NCBI RefSeq assembly: GCF_041435355.1
Contig: NZ_CP108442.1
Coordinates: forward strand, 5,268,501 to 5,332,500
Origin: Streptomyces sp. NBC_01276
GTDB lineage: Bacteria > Actinomycetota > Actinomycetes > Streptomycetales > Streptomycetaceae
DNA: 64,000 nt
Direction: 5' to 3'
In this document: piece after piece, positions 17,350 to 26,430 of the stretch
How positions within the stretch are numbered: the first letter of the stretch is position 1
Layout: the number at the start of each line of letters is the position of its first letter
Program-made: the position numbers and the translations under genes
Notes under the pieces: model-generated
What the model was told of the DNA's origin: nothing
Databases searched by the model: none
The model's input: the letters and a program-made list of their open reading frames with translations, nothing else

Positions 17350-17378
17350 GGGAACCCGTCACTAGGATCGAAGCGTTG
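17350..17378 (+). promoter_or_regulatory. Candidate sigma-R-type promoter of terD
   Basis: GGGAAC (17350-17355) and GTTG (17375-17378) are 19 bp apart. This fits the published pattern of Streptomyces SigR promoters (GGGAAT, about 18-19 bp, GTT), used under disulfide stress. A housekeeping-like -10, TAGGAT (17363-17368), lies between. Which one is used is not known. Confidence 0.4.
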
Positions 17379-17437
17379 ATCCACGTAGCAACCGCACGAC
17401 GGGGCTCCCGCCCCACACACATACCAATGGAGGACCC

Positions 17438-18013
17438 GTGGGAGTCAGCCTCAGCAAGGGCGGCAACGTCTCGCTGACCAAGGCCGCGCCTAACCTGACG
17501 GCGGTCATCGTCGGTCTGGGCTGGGACGCTCGCACCACCACCGGTGTCGACTTCGACCTCGACGCCAGCGCGATCCTGACCAACGACCAGGGCAAGGTCG
17601 CCAACGACTCGAACTTCGTGTTCTTCAACAACCTGAAGAGCCCGGACGGCTCGGTGGAGCACACCGGTGACAACACCACCGGTGAGGGCGAGGGCGACGA
17701 CGAGGCCATCAAGGTCAACCTCGCCGGCGTCCCGGCCGATGTCGCCAAGATCGTCTTCCCCGTCTCGATCTACGAGGCCGAGAGCCGTCAGCAGAGCTTC
17801 GGCCAGGTGCGCAACGCCTACATCCGCGTCGTGAACCAGGCCGACAACAGCGAGCTGGCCCGCTACGACCTCTCCGAGGACGCCTCGACCGAGACCGCCA
17901 TGGTCTTCGGCGAGCTGTACCGCAACGGCGCGGAGTGGAAGTTCCGTGCCATCGGCCAGGGCTACGCCTCGGGCCTGCGCGGCATCGCGCAGGACTTCGG
18001 CGTCAACGTCTGA
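17438..18013 (+). CDS. terD: TerD family stress protein (first copy)
   Basis: A 191-residue cytosolic TerD domain protein. It begins [20 protein letters not shown] and has the Ca2+-binding run DFDLDASA at residues 38-45 plus further acidic loops ([15 protein letters not shown]). The ends [21 protein letters not shown] are hallmark. TerD proteins bind calcium and belong to membrane-linked tellurite/phage/stress systems; in Streptomyces they influence differentiation. The GTG start has GGAGGA upstream. The next gene is a close paralog, indicating tandem duplication. Confidence 0.95.
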   Translation: MGVSLSKGGNVSLTKAAPNLTAVIVGLGWDARTTTGVDFDLDASAILTNDQGKVANDSNFVFFNNLKSPDGSVEHTGDNTTGEGEGDDEAIKVNLAGVPADVAKIVFPVSIYEAESRQQSFGQVRNAYIRVVNQADNSELARYDLSEDASTETAMVFGELYRNGAEWKFRAIGQGYASGLRGIAQDFGVNV

Positions 18014-18051
18014 TCCCGATCCCGGGCCCCAGCCCGAAGAAGTTCTTCCGT

Positions 18052-18083
18052 CCGGCGCCGTGCACCCGTGTGTACGGCGCCGG
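18052..18083 (+). terminator. Hairpin between the two terD genes
   Basis: A perfect 10-bp stem, CCGGCGCCGT (18052-18061) with ACGGCGCCGG (18074-18083), 39 bp after the first terD stop. Probably ends or attenuates that transcript. Confidence 0.65.
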
Positions 18084-18149
18084 TCCGGCTTTGCCACCAT
18101 GTGCAGGTGGCCGTGCCACACCACCACGTCGTCCGGGGAGGACCACATC

Positions 18150-18725
18150 ATGGGCGTCACACTCGCCAAGGGGGGCAACGTCTCCCTGTCCAAGGCCGCA
18201 CCCAACCTCACCCGGGTCCTGGTCGGTCTCGGATGGGACGCGCGCTCGACCACGGGGGCGGACTTCGACCTCGACGCCAGCGCGCTGCTGTGCAACAGCG
18301 GCCGGGTGCTCGGGGACGAGTACTTCGTCTTCTACAACAACCTCAAGAGCCCCGAGGGCTCCGTCGAACACACCGGGGACAACCTCACCGGCGAGGGTGA
18401 AGGCGACGACGAGTCGATCATCATCGACCTCACCAAGGTCCCGGCCCAGGTCGACAAGATCGTCTTTCCGGTCTCGATCCACGAGGCGGACACCCGCCGG
18501 CAGAGTTTCGGCCAGGTGAGCAACGCCTTCATCCGTGTGGTGAACATGGCGGACGACCAGGAACTCGCCCGCTACGACCTGACCGAGGACGCCTCCAGCG
18601 AAACGGCGATGATCTTCGGCGAGGTCTATCGGTACGGCGGGGAATGGAAGTTCCGTGCGGTAGGCCAGGGGTACGCGTCGGGCCTGCGGGGCATCGCTCT
18701 AGACTTCGGGGTCAACGTTTCGTAA
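18150..18725 (+). CDS. TerD family stress protein (second copy)
   Basis: A 191-residue paralog of the preceding protein, same length and about three-quarters identical by eye. The DFDLDASA Ca2+ site and the [15 protein letters not shown] loop are kept. The main differences are in the 46-60 region, where a Cys ([10 protein letters not shown]) replaces the first copy's NDQGK stretch. GGGGAGGA sits upstream of the ATG. It ends 25 bp before the DUF475 gene and is probably co-transcribed with it. Confidence 0.95.
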   Translation: MGVTLAKGGNVSLSKAAPNLTRVLVGLGWDARSTTGADFDLDASALLCNSGRVLGDEYFVFYNNLKSPEGSVEHTGDNLTGEGEGDDESIIIDLTKVPAQVDKIVFPVSIHEADTRRQSFGQVSNAFIRVVNMADDQELARYDLTEDASSETAMIFGEVYRYGGEWKFRAVGQGYASGLRGIALDFGVNVS

Positions 18726-18750
18726 AGCCGTACAAGACGATGGGGTGCCA

Positions 18751-19887
18751 GTGGTTCTCAAAACCTTCGGCTGGTCGTTCGCAGTCACTGCGCTCGGTCT
18801 GGCCGCTGCGGTGTTCTACGGGGGATGGCCCGCTTTTGGGATCGTGGCGATCCTGTCGATCCTGGAGATCTCGCTCTCCTTCGACAATGCGGTGGTCAAC
18901 GCCGGAATCCTGAAGAAGATGAATGCCTTCTGGCAGAAGATCTTCCTCACGGTCGGTGTCCTCATCGCCGTGTTCGGCATGCGGCTGGTCTTCCCCGTGG
19001 TCATCGTGGCGATCAGTGCGAAGATCGGGCCCATCGAGGCCGTCGATCTCGCGATGAACGACAAGGACATGTACCAGCAGCTGGTCACGGACGCTCACCC
19101 GTCCATCGCGGCCTTCGGCGGCATGTTCCTCCTGATGATCTTCCTCGACTTCATCTTCGAGGACCGCGACATCAAGTGGCTCGCCTGGCTGGAGCGTCCG
19201 CTCGCCAAGCTCGGCAAGATCGACATGCTGTCCGCGTGCATCGCGCTGATCATCCTGGTCGTCACCTCGATGACCTTCGCCACCCATGCCCACCAGCACG
19301 GCGGCGCCCATGTGGACAAGGCGCAGACCGTCCTGGTCTCCGGCGTCCTCGGCCTGATCACCTACATGATCGTCGGCGGCCTCTCCGGCTACTTCGAGAA
19401 CAAGCTGGAGGAAGAGGAGGAAGCCGAACACGAGGCCGAGGAAGAGGCCAAGAAGAGCGGCAAGCCCGTCTCGGCCGTGGTCATGGCCGGCAAGGCCGCG
19501 TTCTTCATGTTCCTCTACCTCGAAGTCCTCGACGCCTCCTTCTCCTTCGACGGGGTCATCGGCGCCTTCGCCATCACCAACGACATCGTGCTCATGGCCC
19601 TCGGCCTCGGCATCGGTGCCATGTACGTCCGCTCGCTGACGGTCTACCTGGTCCGCCAGGGCACCCTCGACGACTACGTCTACCTGGAGCACGGCGCGCA
19701 CTACGCGATCGGCGCCCTCGCCGTGATCCTCCTCGTCACCATCCAGTACGAGATCAACGAGATCATCACCGGTCTCGTCGGCGTCGTGCTCATCGCCTGG
19801 TCCTTCTGGTCCTCGGTGCGCCGCAACAACCGCCTGGCCGCCGAGGGTGGCGACGGCGAGCCCGCGGAGGTCGGGGCCGGGGTGTGA
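18751..19887 (+). CDS. DUF475 (TerC-superfamily) integral membrane protein
   Basis: A ~378-residue polytopic membrane protein with 8-9 helices. Two TerC-like acidic motifs lie in helices: EISLSFDNAVVNA near residue 40 and DASFSFDGVIGA near 265, the paired SFDN/SFDG signatures of TerC metal-ion transporters. A cytosolic acidic loop (EEEEEAEHEAEEEA, ~215-230) separates the halves. TerC proteins work with TerD at the membrane, probably moving or sensing Mn2+ or Ca2+. I start at GTG 18751 (MVLKTFGW); GTG 18745 is two codons upstream. Confidence 0.88.
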   Translation: MVLKTFGWSFAVTALGLAAAVFYGGWPAFGIVAILSILEISLSFDNAVVNAGILKKMNAFWQKIFLTVGVLIAVFGMRLVFPVVIVAISAKIGPIEAVDLAMNDKDMYQQLVTDAHPSIAAFGGMFLLMIFLDFIFEDRDIKWLAWLERPLAKLGKIDMLSACIALIILVVTSMTFATHAHQHGGAHVDKAQTVLVSGVLGLITYMIVGGLSGYFENKLEEEEEAEHEAEEEAKKSGKPVSAVVMAGKAAFFMFLYLEVLDASFSFDGVIGAFAITNDIVLMALGLGIGAMYVRSLTVYLVRQGTLDDYVYLEHGAHYAIGALAVILLVTIQYEINEIITGLVGVVLIAWSFWSSVRRNNRLAAEGGDGEPAEVGAGV

Positions 19888-19935
19888 CCCGGCCCTGATT
19901 GCGGAACGCTTTCCACAGAACCGTTTCGGTTTCGA

Positions 19936-19977
19936 CGGGGCGGCCGCGCGGATCCATCGGACCGCGTGGCCGCCCCG
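19936..19977 (+). terminator. Hairpin terminator after DUF475 gene
   Basis: A 16-nt arm (19936-19951, CGGGGCGGCCGCGCGG) pairs with 19962-19977 with one mismatch, 49 bp after the stop. Confidence 0.7.
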
Positions 19978-20030
19978 CCGCACATCCACGGCATCCGGCG
20001 CACGCACGGACCGACCTGGGGGGTTGGGAC

Positions 20031-20771
20031 ATGGGGTTCTTCGACGGGATCAGGGGCGCGCGCGCCATGGGGTTCGACTCGGGCCAGGCGTCGTCGAACG
20101 CGATCGAGCTGACCAGGCGGCATCCGACGGTGTCGCTCACCAAACAGCAGGCGGTCCACGGCAACCTCCGCGTGAACCTCTCCTGGCGGATGCGCACCTC
20201 CGACATCGGAGGCCGCTCCGGGCAGAGCGGGCAGCTGCTGCGGCACCCGTTCAAGCTGTTCAAGCCCGACATGGTGCAGGCGCACACCCAGGGCATGGTC
20301 AACGTCGACCTGGACATGGGCGGCCTCTACGAGCTGACCGACGGCACCAGGGGCGCGGTGCAGCCCCTGGGCAACCTGCTGGGCGACCTCAACGACCCGC
20401 CGTTCGTCAAACTCAGCGGCGACGACCGCTTCGGCTCGGGCTCCGGGGAGACGCTGTACGTCAACCTCGACCACGCCGAGGAGATCAAACGGCTGCTCGT
20501 CTTCGTCTACATCTACGACCAGACGCCGGCCTTCGACCGGACCCACGCCCTGGTCACCCTCTACCCGACCGCCGGGCCGCGGATAGAGATCCCGCTGGAC
20601 GAGCGGCACCCGCAGGCCCGCTCCTGCGCGGTGGTCTCCCTGGCGAACGTCAAGGGCGAGCTGATCGTCCGCCGCGAGGTCAAGTTCGTCTACGGGTTCC
20701 AGGCCGAGCTGGACCGGCTGTACGGGTGGGGCCTGCAGTGGGGGCGGGGCTACAAGAGCACCAAGGCCTGA
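20031..20771 (+). CDS. TerA/TerD-superfamily protein
   Basis: A 246-residue protein with a TerD-like beta-sandwich. It has LTKQQAVHGNLRVNLSWRM, a DLDMGGLYELTDG segment in the position of the TerD Asp-rich site, and SGDDRFGSGSGETLYVNLDH. The C-terminal VSLANVKGELIVRREVKFVYGFQAELDRLYGWGLQWGRGYKS matches the TerA-type tail (seen in sections). It probably assembles with the TerD and TerC-like proteins. A T/G-rich stretch but no clear AGGAGG precedes the ATG; the ORF can be extended upstream, but that part covers the preceding terminator. Confidence 0.85.
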   Translation: MGFFDGIRGARAMGFDSGQASSNAIELTRRHPTVSLTKQQAVHGNLRVNLSWRMRTSDIGGRSGQSGQLLRHPFKLFKPDMVQAHTQGMVNVDLDMGGLYELTDGTRGAVQPLGNLLGDLNDPPFVKLSGDDRFGSGSGETLYVNLDHAEEIKRLLVFVYIYDQTPAFDRTHALVTLYPTAGPRIEIPLDERHPQARSCAVVSLANVKGELIVRREVKFVYGFQAELDRLYGWGLQWGRGYKSTKA

Positions 20772-20799
20772 CCGGCCCCGCCCCCGCGCGGTGTGCCGC

Positions 20800-21615
20800 T
20801 CAGCGGCGGATGAACTGCGGGCCCTGCACCGGCAGCCGGAAGGACGGGTCCCCGCCCGGAGCCGGCACCGGGGCGGGCGCGGGGGCCGGGGACACCGGCT
20901 GCGGGTACCCGTAGGCGGGCTGGACTGCCGGTGGGGCCTGCGTGGGCGGGGCGGGCGGTACGGGGACCGGCGGCAGCATGGCGGCGGTCCGGTCGTCGCC
21001 GGAGCCGCCTCCCGGCGCACCGGCGGGCTCCGCCGCCCGGCCGGCGCCGGGCTCGGGGGCGTTCTCGTCGACGGAGATCCCGTGGTCGGTCGCCAGCCCC
21101 ACGAGTCCGTCGGAGTAGCCCTCGCCCAGGGCGCGGAACTTCCACCCCTCGCCCCGGCGGTAGAGCTCCCCGCAGATCAGCGCCGTCTCGGAGCCGGTCT
21201 CGGGCCGGACGTCGAAGTAGGCCAGCGGCTCGGGGCCGCCGCCGGGGGTGGCGTCGTAGAGGAGGATCCGCAGGTCCCGGACCCGCCGGAAGGGGACGTC
21301 CTCGGCGGAGGCCACCACCAGGATCCGGTCCACCACGGGGGTGACCGCGCGCAGGTCCGCCTGGACCGCGTCCGTCACCCCGTCGCCCAGCTGCTTCTTG
21401 CCCAGCCGCCAGACCGCCCCCGAAGGGTGCCGGGGCTGGTTGTAGAACACGAAGTCCTCGTCCGAGCGCACGCGCCCGTCCGCTCCCACGAGCAGCGCGG
21501 AAGCGTCCACGTCCGGCACCTCGGTCCCGGTGGTCCAGCGCAGCACCGCCCGGACCGCCACGGCGGTCACCGGAATGTTCGAGCCCTTCTGCATCGCGTG
21601 CGTCATGCCCGTCAT
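20800..21615 (-). CDS. TerD domain protein with long Pro/Ala-rich tail
   Basis: A 271-residue protein. Residues ~10-190 are a divergent TerD domain ([70 protein letters not shown], in sections). The Asp site is partly kept as DVDASA, but the GEGEGDDE loop is lost, so calcium binding may be weak. Residues ~195-265 are Pro/Ala/Gly-rich with [13 protein letters not shown], a flexible or protein-binding tail. GGAGG upstream supports ATG 21615. It is convergent with the TerA-like gene. Confidence 0.85.
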   Translation of the reverse strand: MTGMTHAMQKGSNIPVTAVAVRAVLRWTTGTEVPDVDASALLVGADGRVRSDEDFVFYNQPRHPSGAVWRLGKKQLGDGVTDAVQADLRAVTPVVDRILVVASAEDVPFRRVRDLRILLYDATPGGGPEPLAYFDVRPETGSETALICGELYRRGEGWKFRALGEGYSDGLVGLATDHGISVDENAPEPGAGRAAEPAGAPGGGSGDDRTAAMLPPVPVPPAPPTQAPPAVQPAYGYPQPVSPAPAPAPVPAPGGDPSFRLPVQGPQFIRR

Positions 21616-21800
21616 CCTGCCCTCCCGGACGGGACCGGGACAATGCGGCCCCCCGTAGGGCCTTGTCCGGATCGCGAGAGCTGGGCATGGTGCAAGAGGG
21701 TTACCGGAACTTCATGCGCTTGAGGAACTCTTGACTCGTGTTCGTACGTACTATTACCGGCCACGCCAGTTGGGCCGCCGAGGCAGTACGGGGGAAGTAC

Positions 21801-22976
21801 ATGCGTCACTTCGGGCACATATCGCCCACCGTCCGCAAGGACCTCTTCCACCAGGAGCCGGCCGAGTTCTCGATCTCCTCGCCCGCCCACACGCTGGCAG
21901 CCGCTCTCGGTGCGACCCTCTACAGCCCCGCGACCCGGCCGCACCTGGCCGCCGACATCCGCAAGCAGGCCGGCCGCGGAGTCGTCTCCATGGTCCTCTG
22001 CCTGGAGGATTCCATCAGCGACTCCGACGTCCTCGGCGGCGAGGAGAACCTCGTCCGGCAGTTCGCGGACCTCGACACCGACCCGGCCGGCACCGCGGGA
22101 CTCCCGCTCCTCTTCATCCGGGTCCGCACCCCCGAGCAGATACCCGACCTCGTGCGCCGCCTCGGCGGCCCCGTGCGCCACCTGGCCGGATTCGTACTGC
22201 CCAAATTCACCGAAAGCCGCGGAACGGCCTTCCTCGACGCCGTCGCCGACGCCGAATCCGCCTCCGGTCTGCCCCGGCTGTACGCCATGCCCGTCCTGGA
22301 GACCCCCGACCTCCTCCACCTGGAGACCCGGGTCGAGGCCCTCGCCGGCATCTCGCGCACGGTCAACCGCTACCGCGACCGCGTCCTGGCCCTGCGGCTC
22401 GGCGTCACCGACTTCTGCTCCGTGTACGGACTGCGCCGCACCCCCGACATGACCGCCTACGACGTCCAGATCGTGGCGGGCGTGATCGCCGACGTGGTCA
22501 ACGTCCTCAGCCGCGCCGACGGCACCGGCTTCACCGTGACCGGCCCGGTCTGGGAGTACTTCCGCAGCCAGCAGCGCCTCTTCAAGCCCCAGCTGCGCCG
22601 CAGCCCCTTCCTGGAGGAGGGTGTGGAGGAACTGCGCACGGCCCTGATCGAACACGACCTCGACGGGCTGCTCCGCGAGATCGAACTCGACCGGGCCAAC
22701 GGGCTGCTCGGCAAGACCTGCATCCACCCCGCGCACGTCACGCCCGTGCACGCGCTGTCGGTGGTCTCCCACGAGGAGTTCAGCGACGCCCAGGACATCC
22801 TGCGCCCCGAGCGCGGCGGCGGCGGGGTCATGCGCTCCGTCTACACGAACAAGATGAACGAGGTGAAGCCCCACCGGGCCTGGGCGGAGCGCACCATGCT
22901 GCGCGCCGAGGTCTTCGGTGTGGCGAAGGAAGAGGTCGGCTTCGTCGACCTGCTCACGGCCGGGCTCCAGGTGTGA
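21801..22976 (+). CDS. Ter-associated C-C bond lyase (HpcH/HpaI, CitE-like TIM barrel)
   Basis: A 391-residue TIM-barrel enzyme of the citrate-lyase-beta/HpcH fold. Recognisable barrel motifs are VVSMVLCLEDSISD (acidic metal ligand), LLFIRVRTPEQ, FVLPKFTES and MPVLETPDLLHLETR. It is the first gene of an operon matching the predicted ter-linked nucleoside-like metabolite pathway, in which this lyase acts with phosphoribosyltransferases and a phosphatase. Substrate unknown. The ATG at 21801 follows GGGGAAG; the frame extends upstream to 21738 but without a ribosome site. It overlaps the next gene by GTGA. Confidence 0.83.
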   Translation: MRHFGHISPTVRKDLFHQEPAEFSISSPAHTLAAALGATLYSPATRPHLAADIRKQAGRGVVSMVLCLEDSISDSDVLGGEENLVRQFADLDTDPAGTAGLPLLFIRVRTPEQIPDLVRRLGGPVRHLAGFVLPKFTESRGTAFLDAVADAESASGLPRLYAMPVLETPDLLHLETRVEALAGISRTVNRYRDRVLALRLGVTDFCSVYGLRRTPDMTAYDVQIVAGVIADVVNVLSRADGTGFTVTGPVWEYFRSQQRLFKPQLRRSPFLEEGVEELRTALIEHDLDGLLREIELDRANGLLGKTCIHPAHVTPVHALSVVSHEEFSDAQDILRPERGGGGVMRSVYTNKMNEVKPHRAWAERTMLRAEVFGVAKEEVGFVDLLTAGLQV

Positions 22977-25612
22977 GCGGGCCGGTGGAGGGGCCCGCGG
23001 AGCAGTTCGTGGAGGGGGCCGTGGAAAGCCGGTCCGTGGAAAGCCGGTCCGTGGAGCGGTCCGAGGGAAGCCGGCTCGTGGAGAAGGGGAAGACGATCGA
23101 CGAGGTCTGGTCGGGAAGCTGGGTCGCGGACCGGCTGGGCGTGCGCCTGCGGGACGGCGGCGACCCGGCCGCGCCACCGCTGGACTCCCTGCTCGGGCTC
23201 GCCCTGCGGCACAACCCCAAGCGGGCCCACCTGCTGGTCTCCCAGGTGCTCGGCAAGCACGTCCCCCAGTCCCCGGCGGTCGTCCACGCCGCCGGCCACG
23301 GCCTCGGGCTGCGGGTCCGGGCCCTGCTCGGCGAGGAGGCGGCCGCCTCCGCGGTGGTCCTCGGGTACGCCGAGACCGCGACCGGACTCGGCCACTGCGT
23401 CGCCGACGGCCTGGGCACGGCCCCCTACCTGCACTCCACCCGCCGGCCCGTGCCGGGCGTGGAGCCCGCGGGCGGCTTCGAGGAGGCGCACTCGCACGCC
23501 ACCTCCCACCTGCTGCTGCCCGAGGACCCGCGGCTGCTGGCGGGCAGCGGGCCGCTGGTCCTCGTCGACGACGAGTTCTCCACCGGCAACACGGTCCTGA
23601 ACACCATCCACGACCTGCACGCCCGCCATCCGCGCGGCCACTACGTGGTCGTCGCCCTCGTCGACATGCGCTCGGCGGCCGACCGCGACCGGCTGACCGC
23701 CTTCGCCGCGGGCCTGGGCGCCCGGGTGGACCTGATCGCCCTCGCCTCCGGCACGGTCGACCTCCCGGAGGAGGTCCTGGCCAAGGGGCGGGCCCTCGTG
23801 GAGCAGCAGGAGGCGGCGTCCTTCCGGATGTGCGGAGGGGTCCGGCGCCGGCAGGGCACGGGACGCGCGGGCCGGGGCACGGAAGGCCGGCGCGCCCCCG
23901 CGGCTCCGGTCACCCGCCTCGCGCTCGACTGGCCGGCCGGCGTCCCCGACGGCGGCCGCCACGGCTTCACCCCCGCCCACCGCGGCGCGCTGGAGGCGGC
24001 GGTGCCGCACCTGGCCCGGCAGCTCGCGGACGCGCTGGGCGAGGACCCCGGGCGGGTCCTCGTACTCGGCAACGAGGAGCTGATGTACGCGCCGCTGCGG
24101 CTCGCGCTGGCCCTGGAGGAGTCCGGGACCGCCGCCGAGGTGCGGTTCTCGACCACGACGCGCTCGCCCGTGCTCGCCGTCGACGACCCCGGCTACGCCA
24201 TCCGCACCCGGCTCGTCTTCCCCGCGCACGACGCCCCGGCCGACGGCCCCGGCGACCGGTACGCCTACAACGTCAAGGGAGCGGGCTTCGACGCCGTCGT
24301 CGCCGTCGTGGACTCCGCCGGGGACACCCCCGAGCTGGGCAGCGGCCTCCTCGCGGCCCTCGCCCCGCACACCGGGCGGGTCCTGCTGGCCGTCGTACCG
24401 GCGTACACGCCCCACGCCCCCGCCCACGCCCCCGCCCCCGACCGGCAGGAGCCGATCATGTCCGAGCCCGCCCTGGCCGATCCGCTGCGCGGGCCGGCCT
24501 TCTCCTCGTACGCCCCCGAGGACGTCGGCTGGCTGCTCCAGGACCTCTCCGGCTGCGAGCTGGAGGCCCCGACCGAGGAGCGCGAGGAGGCCATCCAGGC
24601 CGGCGGCGCCCACTACGCCGAGTCCCTGCCGGTGGAGTACCAGCCCTCCGAGGCCTACCAGGAGCTGTACCGCAGCGCCCTCGGGGCCTCCGCCGCCCGG
24701 ATCGCGCGCGCGGTCGGGACCGTCACCGAGACGGTGCTCGCCGAGCGCTCCCCGTCCCCCGTACTGGTCTCCCTGGCCCGCGCCGGCACGCCCGTAGGCG
24801 TGCTGATGCGCCGCTGGGCCCGTGCCCGGCACGGCCTTGACCTGCCGCACTACGCCGTCTCGATCGTGCGCGGCCGGGGCATCGACGCCAACGCCCTGCG
24901 CTGGCTGGCCGCCCACCACGACCCGGCCGACGTGGTCTTCGTCGACGGCTGGACGGGCAAGGGCGCCATCACGCGCGAGCTGCGCGAGGCCCTCGCCTCC
25001 TTCGAGGGCTTCAACCCCGAGATCGTCGTCCTCGCCGACCCCGGCTCCTGCGTGGAGACGTACGGCACCCGCGAGGACTTCCTGATCCCCTCCGCCTGCC
25101 TGAACTCCACCGTCTCCGGACTGGTCTCGCGTACGGTGCTCAGGGCCGACCTGGTCGGCCCCGACGACTTCCACGGCGCGAAGTTCTACCGGGAGCTCGC
25201 CGGCGCCGACGTCTCCACCGGCTTCGTCGACACCGTCGCCGCGCACTTCGACGCCGTGGCCGAGGCCGTGGACGAGGAGGTCAAGGAGCTCCTCGCCGCC
25301 GACCGGACCCCCACCTGGGTGGGCTGGGCGGCGGTGGAACGGATCAGCGAGGAGTACGGCATCCACGACGTGAACCTGGTCAAGCCCGGCGTCGGCGAGA
25401 CGACACGGGTGCTGCTGCGCCGCGTGCCGTGGAAGATCCTGGCCCGGCGCGGGGCCAGGGCCGACCTGGACCACGTACGCCTGCTCGCCGCGCAGCGGGG
25501 GGTGCCGGTCGAGGAGGTCGACGGGCTGCCCTACACGTGCGTGGGACTCATCCACCCCCGATACACGCGCGGCGCCACCGGCGCCGACGGAAAGGCAGTG
25601 GCCGCCCCGTGA
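22973..25612 (+). CDS. Fused phosphoribosyltransferase-TRSP and StiP/PELOTA protein
   Basis: One uninterrupted 879-codon frame holding two proteins that I know as separate genes. Residues 1-495: an orotate-type phosphoribosyltransferase with PRPP loop VLVDDEFSTGN at ~197-207, then the TRSP domain (ALDWPAGVPDGGRHG). Residues 496-879: a StiP-like module with a second PRPP-type loop (VVFVDGWTGKGAI) and a C-terminal PELOTA RNA-binding-like region. No stop codon separates them, and the junction is a Pro/Ala/His-rich linker (YTPHAPAHAPAPD). The second half keeps its own AGGAG and ATG (24458), so it may also be made alone. Residues 15-30 carry a short VESRS repeat. Confidence 0.82.
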   Translation: MSGPVEGPAEQFVEGAVESRSVESRSVERSEGSRLVEKGKTIDEVWSGSWVADRLGVRLRDGGDPAAPPLDSLLGLALRHNPKRAHLLVSQVLGKHVPQSPAVVHAAGHGLGLRVRALLGEEAAASAVVLGYAETATGLGHCVADGLGTAPYLHSTRRPVPGVEPAGGFEEAHSHATSHLLLPEDPRLLAGSGPLVLVDDEFSTGNTVLNTIHDLHARHPRGHYVVVALVDMRSAADRDRLTAFAAGLGARVDLIALASGTVDLPEEVLAKGRALVEQQEAASFRMCGGVRRRQGTGRAGRGTEGRRAPAAPVTRLALDWPAGVPDGGRHGFTPAHRGALEAAVPHLARQLADALGEDPGRVLVLGNEELMYAPLRLALALEESGTAAEVRFSTTTRSPVLAVDDPGYAIRTRLVFPAHDAPADGPGDRYAYNVKGAGFDAVVAVVDSAGDTPELGSGLLAALAPHTGRVLLAVVPAYTPHAPAHAPAPDRQEPIMSEPALADPLRGPAFSSYAPEDVGWLLQDLSGCELEAPTEEREEAIQAGGAHYAESLPVEYQPSEAYQELYRSALGASAARIARAVGTVTETVLAERSPSPVLVSLARAGTPVGVLMRRWARARHGLDLPHYAVSIVRGRGIDANALRWLAAHHDPADVVFVDGWTGKGAITRELREALASFEGFNPEIVVLADPGSCVETYGTREDFLIPSACLNSTVSGLVSRTVLRADLVGPDDFHGAKFYRELAGADVSTGFVDTVAAHFDAVAEAVDEEVKELLAADRTPTWVGWAAVERISEEYGIHDVNLVKPGVGETTRVLLRRVPWKILARRGARADLDHVRLLAAQRGVPVEEVDGLPYTCVGLIHPRYTRGATGADGKAVAAP
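24447..24460 (+). promoter_or_regulatory. Internal ribosome site for the StiP half
   Basis: AGGAG (24447-24451) is six bases before the in-frame ATG 24458, inside the fused frame. It would allow independent translation of the 384-residue StiP part. Confidence 0.55.
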
Positions 25613-26430
25613 CCGTCCTCGTAGCCAGTGACCTCGACCGCACGCTCATCTACTCGGCGGCCGCCCTCGGCCTGACCATGCCCGACCCGCAGGCCCCGCG
25701 GCTGCTGTGCGTCGAGGTGCACGAGAGCAAGCCGCTGTCCTACATGACGGAGACGGCGGCCGGCCTGCTGGCGCAGCTCACCGCCGACCCGGCGGCGGTC
25801 TTCGTGCCCACCACCACCCGCACCCGCAAGCAGTACCAGCGCATCCGCTTCCCCGGCCGTCCGGCTCCGTACGCGATCTGCGCCAACGGCGGCCAGCTGC
25901 TGGTGGACGGGGTGCCGGACCGGGACTGGCGGCGCGCGGTCGCGACGCGGCTCGCGCGGGAGTGCGCCCCCCTGGAGGAGGTGCACGCCCACCTGCTGGC
26001 CGTGTCCGACCCGGCGTGGCTGCGCAAGGCGCGGGTGGCGGAGGACCTCTTCGCGTACCTGGTCGTCGAGCGCGCGCTGGTCCCCGACGAATGGCTCAAG
26101 GCGCTGGAGGAGTGGGCGGGCGCGCGCGGCTGGACGGTCTCCCTCCAGGGCCGCAAGATCTACGCCGTCCCGCGTCCGCTGACCAAGAGCGCGGCCATGG
26201 CGGAGGTGGCGCGGCGCACCGGCGCGGAGACCACGCTCGCCGCCGGCGACTCCCTGCTCGACGCCGACCTGCTGCTCGCCGCGGACCGGGCCTGGCGGCC
26301 CGGGCACGGCGAACTCGCCGACGCCGGGTGGACGGCGCCCTCGGTGACGGCCCTGAGCACGGCGGGGGTACTCGCCGGTGAGGAGATCGTCCGCGCATTC
26401 GGCCGGGCGGTTGCGACACTGACCGCATGA
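25609..26430 (+). CDS. HAD family phosphatase of the ter operon
   Basis: A 273-residue haloacid-dehalogenase-type hydrolase. Motif I is ASDLDRTLIYS (nucleophile Asp8, acid Asp10). The Lys of motif III is within KIYAVPRPLTKSAAM, and motif IV is AAGDSLLDADLL. The middle is a C2-type cap as in sucrose-phosphatase/Cof proteins. It likely removes phosphate from the product of the phosphoribosyltransferase step. Both ends overlap neighbours (GTGA at 25609, ATGA at 26427), so translation is coupled through the operon. Confidence 0.87.
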   Translation: MTVLVASDLDRTLIYSAAALGLTMPDPQAPRLLCVEVHESKPLSYMTETAAGLLAQLTADPAAVFVPTTTRTRKQYQRIRFPGRPAPYAICANGGQLLVDGVPDRDWRRAVATRLARECAPLEEVHAHLLAVSDPAWLRKARVAEDLFAYLVVERALVPDEWLKALEEWAGARGWTVSLQGRKIYAVPRPLTKSAAMAEVARRTGAETTLAAGDSLLDADLLLAADRAWRPGHGELADAGWTAPSVTALSTAGVLAGEEIVRAFGRAVATLTA

